DNA of 64,000 bases from assembly GCA_031554725.1 (NCBI GenBank), contig JAVBUZ010000046.1, forward strand, positions 1-64,000, in the 5' to 3' direction. The notes beneath the pieces were generated by a model. It did not search any database. It was not told the DNA's origin and saw nothing but the letters and a program-made list of their open reading frames with translations. Shown here one piece after another: positions 8,761-15,787 of this stretch (position 1 is its first letter; each line of letters starts with the position of its first letter). Both the position numbers and the translations under genes were made by a program. The stretch comes from JAVBUZ01 sp031554725 (GTDB lineage Bacteria > Bacillota > Clostridia > Lachnospirales > Lachnospiraceae).

Positions 8761-9804
8761 ATGGTGATGAAAAAAATCAGTGAATTGACGGGGAACGAAA
8801 TTTTAGCTAGAGCAATAATGACTTCTGATTTTCAGATTATCTTATCAGAGGGTGTAACCATCAAGTTAGAATATGTAAAGAAGTTACAGGAACTAGGAAT
8901 AGATTCGGTTTACATAAAAGAGGAAGCCCCTGAAGAAATAGCAATTTTAAAATCAGACATAGAGAATATTGCAAAGTCGAAAGTGAAAGAAATTCTAGAG
9001 CAGCACACGTATAGTCATAATGAAGAGTTAGTGCAACTTTGCGATACAGCCGACAGTATTATTGCTAATATTATCAATGAAGAGAAGGTAATGGAACAGG
9101 TATATGATATCAAACAAAGGAGTGCAGATATTTTTGAGCATTCCACGAATTTATGTACCTTATCTATTATGACGGGATTAAAACTAGGCTTATCTAAAAA
9201 TTTAATACGTGATATAGGTATTGCGTGCCTCTTACATGATATAGGTTTAAGATATCTTACCATCAATTTTGATAATCAGGATATTGAGCAGTTTAGTAAA
9301 GCAGATATGGTGGAGTTTATGAAACATCCAGTATATGGCTACAGTGCTCTTAAAAATGAAAATTGGATTTCTGATAGATCTAAAAATATTATATTGTATC
9401 ATCATGAAAAAATAGATGGCTCTGGATATCCATTTCACACCACCACAATACCATTAGCAGTAAGTGTTGTTAGTGTATGTGATTCTTTTGATGAAATGAT
9501 ATGTGGTATTGGTTGTAAGAAAGTAAAAGTAAATGAAGCGGTAGAATATTTACGTACATTTCGAAATATAAAGTTTGATGAAAAAGTAGTAGATGCGCTC
9601 CTTGGATTTACAGCGGTATATCCAGTTGGAACTAGAGTAGTGACAAATTATGGAGAAGTTGCTATAGTAGTAAGACAAAACAAAGGATTTGTTGATAGAC
9701 CAGTTATTCAAATTGTGAAAGATAAAAATGGCAATGGAGTAGTTGGAGATATTTTCAAAGACTTATTGGAAATACATTATTTATTTATTGATAAAGTTAT
9801 TTAA
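8761..9804 (+). CDS. HD-GYP domain protein, probable cyclic-di-GMP phosphodiesterase
   Basis: The 347-residue protein has an N-terminal region of about 120 residues of the kind often preceding HD-GYP domains, then an HD domain with LLHDIGLRYL and the signature HHEKIDGSGYP. These metal-ligand motifs match active HD-GYP enzymes that hydrolyse c-di-GMP to GMP. The C-terminal 60 residues resemble the small beta-rich tail of such proteins. There is no membrane segment or receiver domain. ATGs at 8761 and 8767 are both usable; a TAGGAG at 8747-8752 favours the first. serS follows closely. Confidence 0.88.
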   Translation: MVMKKISELTGNEILARAIMTSDFQIILSEGVTIKLEYVKKLQELGIDSVYIKEEAPEEIAILKSDIENIAKSKVKEILEQHTYSHNEELVQLCDTADSIIANIINEEKVMEQVYDIKQRSADIFEHSTNLCTLSIMTGLKLGLSKNLIRDIGIACLLHDIGLRYLTINFDNQDIEQFSKADMVEFMKHPVYGYSALKNENWISDRSKNIILYHHEKIDGSGYPFHTTTIPLAVSVVSVCDSFDEMICGIGCKKVKVNEAVEYLRTFRNIKFDEKVVDALLGFTAVYPVGTRVVTNYGEVAIVVRQNKGFVDRPVIQIVKDKNGNGVVGDIFKDLLEIHYLFIDKVI

Positions 9805-9842
9805 AAGATATAGGCATGAAATGCATGCAGAAAGAGGAAGCA

Positions 9843-11120
9843 ATGATTGATATAAAGTTTCTAAGAGAAAATCCAGAAGTAGTAAAAGAAAATATTAAGA
9901 AAAAATTCCAAGATCAAAAGCTTACTTTAGTTGATGAAGTAATAGAACTAGATTTACAAAGTAGAAAAACACAACAAGAGGCAGATGATCTACGTGCTAA
10001 TCGTAATAAGGTTTCAAAAGAAATTGGTGGATTGATGGCTCAAGGAAAAAAAGATGAAGCAGAAGAAAAGAAAGCAGAAGTTGCTCAGGGTGCAAAACGT
10101 TTAGCTGAATTAGAAGCTTTGGAAGCAGAGCTTCAAGAAAAAATTATAAAAATTATGATGGTTATTCCAAACATTATTGATGAGTCAGTTCCAATCGGAA
10201 AAGATGACAATGAAAACGTTGAGATTCAAAAATATGGTGAACCAGCTGTACCTGAATTTGAAGTTCCTTATCATGCAGATATTTTAGAAAGAATTAGTGG
10301 ACTTGATAAGGAAAGCGCTGGAAGAACCAGTGGAAATGGTTTTTATTATCTTATGGGTGATGCAGCAAGAATTCACTCTGCAATGATTAGCTATGCAAGA
10401 GACTTTATGATTGATAGAGGATTTACTTATTGTATTCCTCCTTTCATGATTAGAAGTAATGTTGTAACAGGTGTAATGAGCTTCGCAGAAATGGAAGCTA
10501 TGATGTATAAAATTGAAGGCGAAGATTTATACCTAATTGGAACCTCTGAACATTCTATGATAGGAAAGTTTAAAGGCGAGATTGTGCCAGAAAATAATCT
10601 TCCAATATCTATGACTTCTTATTCTCCATGCTTTAGAAAAGAGGTTGGTGCTCATGGCATAGAGGAGAGAGGTATTTACCGTGTACACCAATTTGAAAAG
10701 CAAGAAATGGTTGTTTTATGTAAACCAGAAGAATCTATGGATTGGTATAACAAAATGTGGGCATATACAGTAGACTTTTTTAGAAGCTTAGATGTTCCAG
10801 TTCGTACTTTAGAATGTTGTAGTGGAGATTTAGCAGACTTAAAGGTTAAGTCTTGTGACGTAGAAGCTTGGAGCCCAAGACAAAAGAAATATTTTGAAGT
10901 TGGTTCATGTTCTACCTTAGGCGATGCACAGGCAAGACGTCTTGGCATTAGAACCAAAGGGGAAAATGGTACTTACTATGTGCATACACTAAATAATACA
11001 GTATTAGCATCTCCAAGAGGACTTATTGCTTTCCTAGAAAACAACGTAAATGCTGATGGAACAATTAATATTCCAGAAGCACTACGTCCTTATATGGGTG
11101 GAAAACAAATCATTGGTTAG
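9843..11120 (+). CDS. serS: Seryl-tRNA synthetase
   Basis: From the ATG at 9843 the product has 425 residues and begins MIDIKFLRENPEVVKENIKKK, the normal SerRS start. An in-frame ATG at 9816 would add an atypical nine-residue extension and lacks the AGAGGAAG ribosome site that serves 9843. An N-terminal coiled-coil arm (residues 30-110) binds the tRNA variable arm. The class II motif 2 is CFRKEVGAHGIEERGIYRVHQFEKQE. Motif 3 reads NNTVLASPRGLIAFLEN; it keeps the arginine but differs from the common GR-T form. No T-box leader is visible; the gene appears to be read with the upstream HD-GYP gene. Confidence 0.95.
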   Translation: MIDIKFLRENPEVVKENIKKKFQDQKLTLVDEVIELDLQSRKTQQEADDLRANRNKVSKEIGGLMAQGKKDEAEEKKAEVAQGAKRLAELEALEAELQEKIIKIMMVIPNIIDESVPIGKDDNENVEIQKYGEPAVPEFEVPYHADILERISGLDKESAGRTSGNGFYYLMGDAARIHSAMISYARDFMIDRGFTYCIPPFMIRSNVVTGVMSFAEMEAMMYKIEGEDLYLIGTSEHSMIGKFKGEIVPENNLPISMTSYSPCFRKEVGAHGIEERGIYRVHQFEKQEMVVLCKPEESMDWYNKMWAYTVDFFRSLDVPVRTLECCSGDLADLKVKSCDVEAWSPRQKKYFEVGSCSTLGDAQARRLGIRTKGENGTYYVHTLNNTVLASPRGLIAFLENNVNADGTINIPEALRPYMGGKQIIG

Positions 11121-11158
11121 AGATATTTTAAAATTAGAAAAGAAAGAAGGTGAAATCA

Positions 11159-12037
11159 ATGCACAAGTATCTTAGAGCTATCGGTTTTAGTGAATATACC
11201 GATCGAAAGAAATTAAAAGAACTGCTTACAGATATTGTATTAAATTCAACCTCTAGAGCATATACCACCAATTTGGAAGATATCATGCTCGGAGAATTCT
11301 GCAAAGATTTCGCTGATAATATGGGTATTGCGGTATGTGGAGAATTTGATGATACGGATAAGTTTATCTATGATTATTATTTTCCATATATTAGAGGAAC
11401 CGGAATTACTACGGAAGAAGATGTGTCTGTGGAGCGTCATGCTTCCAAGGAATCTTATGCAGGGGTTTGTGATGATATAAAAGTTGGTGTATCCATTATC
11501 TTTTATTTACAAAATATGATTCCATATGTTAAAGCACAAGCTGGTAAGCAGTTACCAATAAAGGGAACGACATTAACCTTGTCTGCATTATCTCTTCAAG
11601 GAACTGTTATGATGCCCATCCAAAAGGATGAATTGCAAAAACAACAGATAAAGAAAGAGTCAAAAAATAGAACCAATCTAATTGCAGCAGCAAGAAGAGG
11701 GGATGAAGAGGCAATAGAGACATTGACTTTAGAAGATATGGATATTTACACCGCTATTTCTAAAAAGATACAAAAGGAAGATGTCTTTAGCTTGGTTGAT
11801 ACCTATTTTATGCCATATGGAGTGGAATGTGATCAATATTCTGTACTAGGAGAAATCCAGCATTGCCAAAAGGTAACAAATAAGTTAACAGGTGAAGAGG
11901 TTTACCAGATGACCATTTATTGCAACGAATTATCCTTTGATCTGTGTATTAATGCAGAAGATTTATATGGAGAGCCAAAGGCAGGAAGACGGTTTAAAGG
12001 AACCATATGGTTACAAGGATTTATTAACTTTCCTTAG
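11159..12037 (+). CDS. DUF3881-type protein of unknown function
   Basis: A 292-residue cytosolic protein starting MHKYLRAIGFSEYTDRKKLKELL. I recognise this start as typical of the DUF3881 family seen in Lachnospiraceae, next to serS or parAB in related genomes (from memory). There are no catalytic motifs I can name. A GTG at 11150 is in frame, but the AGAAGG before it serves the ATG at 11159 better. It is probably the last gene of this transcription unit, since a strong terminator follows 32 bases later. Confidence 0.8.
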   Translation: MHKYLRAIGFSEYTDRKKLKELLTDIVLNSTSRAYTTNLEDIMLGEFCKDFADNMGIAVCGEFDDTDKFIYDYYFPYIRGTGITTEEDVSVERHASKESYAGVCDDIKVGVSIIFYLQNMIPYVKAQAGKQLPIKGTTLTLSALSLQGTVMMPIQKDELQKQQIKKESKNRTNLIAAARRGDEEAIETLTLEDMDIYTAISKKIQKEDVFSLVDTYFMPYGVECDQYSVLGEIQHCQKVTNKLTGEEVYQMTIYCNELSFDLCINAEDLYGEPKAGRRFKGTIWLQGFINFP

Positions 12038-12068
12038 TGTTTATTAAATAATAGATAGATTTTAAAAA

Positions 12069-12096
12069 GTCGTGGTAAAATACCATGGCTTTTTTT
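12069..12096 (+). terminator. Intrinsic terminator after the serS unit
   Basis: A nine-pair stem GTCGTGGTA / TACCATGGC (with G:T pairs) and an AAA loop is followed by seven T residues. Confidence 0.9.
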
Positions 12097-12154
12097 ATGA
12101 AAGAAAAAGTGTATAATGACTATAACATTATATAATCAGTACTGGAGGCGCATT

Positions 12155-13465
12155 ATGAAACCTGGGTTTAAGCTAAATTGTCATGACAGAAATAAGAATC
12201 CTCTTTTTGAATCTCATGATCCATCGATGATGTGGGATCCTAAGAGTGGATTCTTTTATTCCTATTCTACAGATACAGCAATTACATCAAAATACAAACA
12301 AGGAATTCAAATCAGAAAAAGCAAGGACCTAGTTAACTTTACTTTTTTAGGCCATGCCTTATCTAAAAAGGCTGTAGATGAAGGCCGGGATAACGGAACC
12401 TTTCCTCCCACTGGCGGATTTTGGGCACCCTTTGTTGAATATTGCCAAGAGGAATATCGTATGTACTATTCGGCAACCAAAGCATTTGGTTCCTCGGAAT
12501 CAAAAATATGGCTGGCAGTTTCGAATAGTCCGGAAGGACCTTTTGAAAATAGAGGAGTAGTTATTGATACCTGGGATACTCCAGATAGCCAGCCCAATGC
12601 CATTGATGCCCACCTTATTGATGCAAAAGATGGAAAGAAATATTTAGTATATGGTTCTTTTTTTGGCGGAATCTTTATAAAGGAGCTTGATATTAAAACA
12701 GGACTTGCAAAAAATGAAGATGTAAAATATCAAGGAAAATGTATTGCTAAAAAATCAAAGGACTCTTATATTGATGGCCCAGAAGGTCCGGCTATTATTT
12801 ATGTTCCAGAAACAGACTACTACTATCTTTTCTTGTCATACGGCTGGCTTGGAGATGACTATGATATTCGTGTTGGAAGAAGCAAAAATGTTCAAGGACC
12901 CTATCTAGACTTTTTTGGAAATGATTTAAACGGTAAGGCTCTTGGAATGAAGCTTGCTGGTAGTTATTGCTTTGAAAGTTCAAATCCTTACGCTGAAAAA
13001 AGTAGTGATTGGGATTTTGGAGGCTTTAGAGGGCCAGGTCATGGCGTACCCTTTTATAACCCAAAGGATGATAGCTATTTTTTTGTTCATCATGTGAGAG
13101 ATGGTGCAAAAAGCTTGCTCAGACAAGGAAAAAGGCCAGGAGATAAGGATTCTTATATTATGCATTATATGGTAGTAAGAAGAATGTATTTTGTAAATGG
13201 ATGGCCAGTATTTTCACCAGAGCCATTTGCGGGAGAAAGTAAAGAAAAAAAAGTTTTTGTAGAAAAAAATAGAGAATGCGAATGGCTTATGTTTTCTCCT
13301 ATAGATAATCATATGGTAATGTCAAAACGACAACCACTACCAACAGAAATTAGCGAAAATAATGCAATTTCTTTTACCTGCTATGATTTTGAAAATAGCA
13401 AAGAGATAGAAGCCCTTTGTGGATTAACCGATAAAGGAAATATCTTTTGGGGAAAGATGTCCTGA
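12155..13465 (+). CDS. Intracellular GH43 arabinanase/arabinofuranosidase
   Basis: The 436-residue protein lacks a signal peptide. It has the five-bladed propeller signature of GH43 with all three acidic residues visible: the base Asp in SHDPSMMW, the pKa-tuning Asp in NAIDAHLIDAKDG, and the acid Glu in YIDGPEGPAIIY. The ATG at 12155 was chosen because GGAGG at 12144-12148 precedes it; an upstream in-frame start at 12116 has no ribosome site. It probably acts on imported arabino-oligosaccharides. It is the first gene of the arabinan locus and follows directly after a terminator, with TATAAT at 12111 as a possible -10. The exact linkage cannot be told from sequence. Confidence 0.87.
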   Translation: MKPGFKLNCHDRNKNPLFESHDPSMMWDPKSGFFYSYSTDTAITSKYKQGIQIRKSKDLVNFTFLGHALSKKAVDEGRDNGTFPPTGGFWAPFVEYCQEEYRMYYSATKAFGSSESKIWLAVSNSPEGPFENRGVVIDTWDTPDSQPNAIDAHLIDAKDGKKYLVYGSFFGGIFIKELDIKTGLAKNEDVKYQGKCIAKKSKDSYIDGPEGPAIIYVPETDYYYLFLSYGWLGDDYDIRVGRSKNVQGPYLDFFGNDLNGKALGMKLAGSYCFESSNPYAEKSSDWDFGGFRGPGHGVPFYNPKDDSYFFVHHVRDGAKSLLRQGKRPGDKDSYIMHYMVVRRMYFVNGWPVFSPEPFAGESKEKKVFVEKNRECEWLMFSPIDNHMVMSKRQPLPTEISENNAISFTCYDFENSKEIEALCGLTDKGNIFWGKMS

Positions 13466-13545
13466 CGGATTGACAAGAGAGAAAATTCATAGTATGTTTT
13501 AATTGATACTAAAACACTTTATAAAATCTTAAAAGGAAGTAAACT

Positions 13546-15114
13546 ATGAATAAAAAAGTTATTGGGGCATTAATGGGTGTTATTTTAGCTTGTGGCCTAG
13601 TGGGTTGCGGCCAAGAAAAGGAAGAACTTCAGGAAGTAGAAACAACGGAAAACAAAGAAGCATCAGAAACCCTCGTGCAAGGGGATGTAGATATTTTTGA
13701 AGGCATAGAGATAGCAGCAAATGGTGCAAGGGTATCGGTGCATGATCCATCCATTAAGGTTTTTGATGGTAAATATTACATATATGGTTCTCATATGACG
13801 GGTGCAGTTTCCGAAGATATGAAGACCTGGAGCTATATTGGAAATACATATAATTCTAATAATCCTTTGTTTGAAGACTTATTTGCAGAGGATTTAGGTA
13901 TTTTTGATTATGCTGGCGATTATGGAAATGGCTCATATGCGGTTTGGGCAGAGGATGTTATTTACAATGAGGCTATGGGAAAATATGTAATGTATTTTTG
14001 TACCTCATCCACATATATGAAATCTAACTTAAGTTATGCAACAGCAGACGCACCAGAAGGTCCTTATGTATGGCAAGGAACTTTACTCTATTCTGGTTTT
14101 ACTGCAGGAGATATTGCTACAACCGATGTTTATGATTATGTCAGCGAAGAATACGCAGCAGATACTTATCTTTTATTAAAAAATGGCGAATATAATAATA
14201 TGGACTGGCCAAACTGTATTGATCCAGCACCATTTTACGACGCAGACGGAAGACTTTGGGTAACTTATGGTTCTTGGTCTGGCGGAATTTTTATACTTGA
14301 GCTTGATCCAGAAACAGGATTAATTATTCATCCAGAAGCAGATCCAGAAAATAATGTGGATCCTTATTTTGGAAAACGCCTTATGGGTGGTGGACACAAA
14401 TCTATTGAAGGACCTTATATTCAGTATGATGCCGAAGCAGGCTATTACTACTTATATGTTTCCTATGGTGGATTAGAAAGAGCTGGCGGATACCAGATTA
14501 GAGTATTCCGCAGTGAAACTCCGGACGGCGATTATGTGGATATGGCAGGAATATATCCAACCAAAGGCTCTAATAATTCATACTATGGACTGAAGCTTTC
14601 TGGAAACTACTATATGCCAAGTAACAAATATGCTTATATGGCTACAGGTGGACAGTCTACCTTTATTGATGAAGATGGAAAAAGATATATTTGTTATCAC
14701 TCTAGATTTAATAATGGAACAGAATATCATGAGCCTTGTGTAAAACAGATTTTTATGAATCAAGAAGGTTGGCCGGTACTGACGCCCTATACCACATCAG
14801 GTGAAACTATTTCTAAAACTGGATACGATAAAAAGGATTTAGTAGGAACATATTACTTTGTTAATCAGGAAATGGAAATAAACGCAAAAATTGCCGAAGC
14901 AGTACTTATAAAGCTAAATGAGGATGGGACAGTAACTGGAAACATAGATGGTACATGGAATGCAATAGATGGCACATACTATATGTATCTAACCTATGAT
15001 GATGTGGAATATAGTGGTGTATTTTGCAAAATGACAGATGATGCAGGTACAGAAGTAATGACATTCTCCGCTGTAGGAAGCAACCAAAGCATTTGGGGTG
15101 CAAAATACGAATGA
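13546..15114 (+). CDS. Secreted lipoprotein GH43 endo-arabinanase
   Basis: The 522-residue product has a lipoprotein signal peptide ending in the lipobox LVGC (Cys 21) and a short acidic linker. The GH43 propeller (about residues 60-420) shows catalytic residues in VHDPSIKV, CIDPAPFYD and SIEGPYIQYD. The last 100 residues (from GTYYFVNQEME) look like the small beta-barrel domain found at the C-terminus of Abn2-type endo-1,5-alpha-L-arabinanases. It should sit on the outer face of the membrane and cut arabinan. The next small gene overlaps its stop codon (ATGA). Confidence 0.9.
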   Translation: MNKKVIGALMGVILACGLVGCGQEKEELQEVETTENKEASETLVQGDVDIFEGIEIAANGARVSVHDPSIKVFDGKYYIYGSHMTGAVSEDMKTWSYIGNTYNSNNPLFEDLFAEDLGIFDYAGDYGNGSYAVWAEDVIYNEAMGKYVMYFCTSSTYMKSNLSYATADAPEGPYVWQGTLLYSGFTAGDIATTDVYDYVSEEYAADTYLLLKNGEYNNMDWPNCIDPAPFYDADGRLWVTYGSWSGGIFILELDPETGLIIHPEADPENNVDPYFGKRLMGGGHKSIEGPYIQYDAEAGYYYLYVSYGGLERAGGYQIRVFRSETPDGDYVDMAGIYPTKGSNNSYYGLKLSGNYYMPSNKYAYMATGGQSTFIDEDGKRYICYHSRFNNGTEYHEPCVKQIFMNQEGWPVLTPYTTSGETISKTGYDKKDLVGTYYFVNQEMEINAKIAEAVLIKLNEDGTVTGNIDGTWNAIDGTYYMYLTYDDVEYSGVFCKMTDDAGTEVMTFSAVGSNQSIWGAKYE

Positions 15115-15353
15115 CATTTGAAGAATATAATAAATACACAAAAAGAGATTTACTAAAAGATATCATAATTACAGTTATAATGATTATTGCATTCTTCGCA
15201 TATTGGATGGCGATGCTATTAATTCTGTCCATATTTTTGCTGAATATATGGCATATAAGCATTATTCAGGTTACTATGATTGCAGGGGGATTGACCTTAA
15301 TTACTTCGATAGTGTATATTTACCGATTAGTTAAAAGAAGACAGAATGTATAA
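15111..15353 (+). CDS. Small two-TM membrane protein coupled to the secreted arabinanase
   Basis: An 80-residue ORF whose ATG overlaps the stop of the GH43 gene (ATGA), indicating translational coupling. A charged N-terminal 17 residues precedes two hydrophobic segments (about residues 18-48 and 52-72), and a basic tail RLVKRRQ follows. I do not recognise a family. It could help anchor or localise the arabinanase or transporter, but that is speculation. It ends two bases before the structured element starting at 15355. Confidence 0.6.
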   Translation: MTFEEYNKYTKRDLLKDIIITVIMIIAFFAYWMAMLLILSIFLLNIWHISIIQVTMIAGGLTLITSIVYIYRLVKRRQNV

Positions 15354-15354
15354 G

Positions 15355-15492
15355 CCATAATAAAAAAAGCATTCCTACGAGTAGCCACTTTCGTTTGGAG
15401 GAAAACGTAATGGTGCATAAGAACCTAAACTACAGGTTCTAAGCACCAACGTTTTCCTACACTACTCTTTAGGAATTGCTTTTTTATTATGG
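15355..15492 (+). ncRNA. Structured 3' element, copy 1 (novel candidate RNA/terminator family)
   Basis: This 138-base element begins right after the small gene's stop. It folds as one long hairpin. The outer stem is CCATAATAAAAAAAGCATTCCTA with its complement at 15468-15492, followed inward by GAGTAG (15379-15384) / CTACTC (15462-15467). An unpaired ACTTTCGTTTG (15387-15397) follows on one side only. Then come AGGAAAACGT (15399-15408) / ACGTTTTCCT (15449-15458), TGGTGC (15411-15416) / GCACCA (15443-15448), and AGAACCT (15420-15426) / AGGTTCT (15434-15440). The A-rich and T-rich outer arms also suit a bidirectional terminator. Copy 2 on the opposite strand keeps the same fold with base-pair changes. 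Confidence 0.75.
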
Positions 15493-15620
15493 CGTCTACA
15501 TAAAGTATTCTTGCAAAAACGGTAAATATATACAATACCCTAAGTTCCTAAGGTCTTTATTGCAATGATAGTAAGCCTTTATATATAATAACCTTATTTG
15601 GATAAAGCTAGTTTGTATAT
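15493..15620. other. Spacer between the two mirrored elements
   Basis: An AT-rich stretch without a reading frame, promoter or repeat that I can support. It separates copy 1 and copy 2 of the structured element, in the gap between the convergent GH43 and GH51 units. Confidence 0.6.
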
Positions 15621-15758
15621 GCAATAAAAAATACTATTCCTATAGAGCAGTTTTGAAAAACGTTGGCACTTAAATCTGGTCTTTCACAGATTTTATGTAC
15701 CATTACGTTTTTCACAAAACGAAAGTGTCTGCTCGAAGGAATAGTATTCTTTTATTGC
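15621..15758 (-). ncRNA. Structured 3' element, copy 2 (novel candidate RNA/terminator family)
   Basis: This is the same length (138 bases) as copy 1 but on the minus strand, starting 29 bases after the stop of the secreted GH51 gene. Read on the minus strand it has the outer stem AATACTATTCCT/AGGAATAGTATT, then GAGCAG/CTGCTC, the unpaired ACTTTCGTTTT, TGAAAAACGT/ACGTTTTTCA, TGGTAC/GTGCCA and AAATCTG/CAGATTT. Compared with copy 1, several helices differ on both sides while pairing is kept, whereas ACTTTCGTTT and the small AA and ATA internal loops are unchanged. Confidence 0.75.
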
Positions 15759-15787
15759 TTATCCAAAACCAAATTAAATCAAATTAG

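Noticed and set aside
9805..9842. A T-box riboswitch before serS
   Set aside because: The gap to the upstream gene is under 40 bases, too short for a T-box leader.
15355..15758. The mirrored elements as an insertion sequence, MITE or CRISPR
   Set aside because: No transposase, no visible target-site duplication, only two copies, and compensatory helix changes favour RNA structure. A mobile origin cannot be fully excluded.
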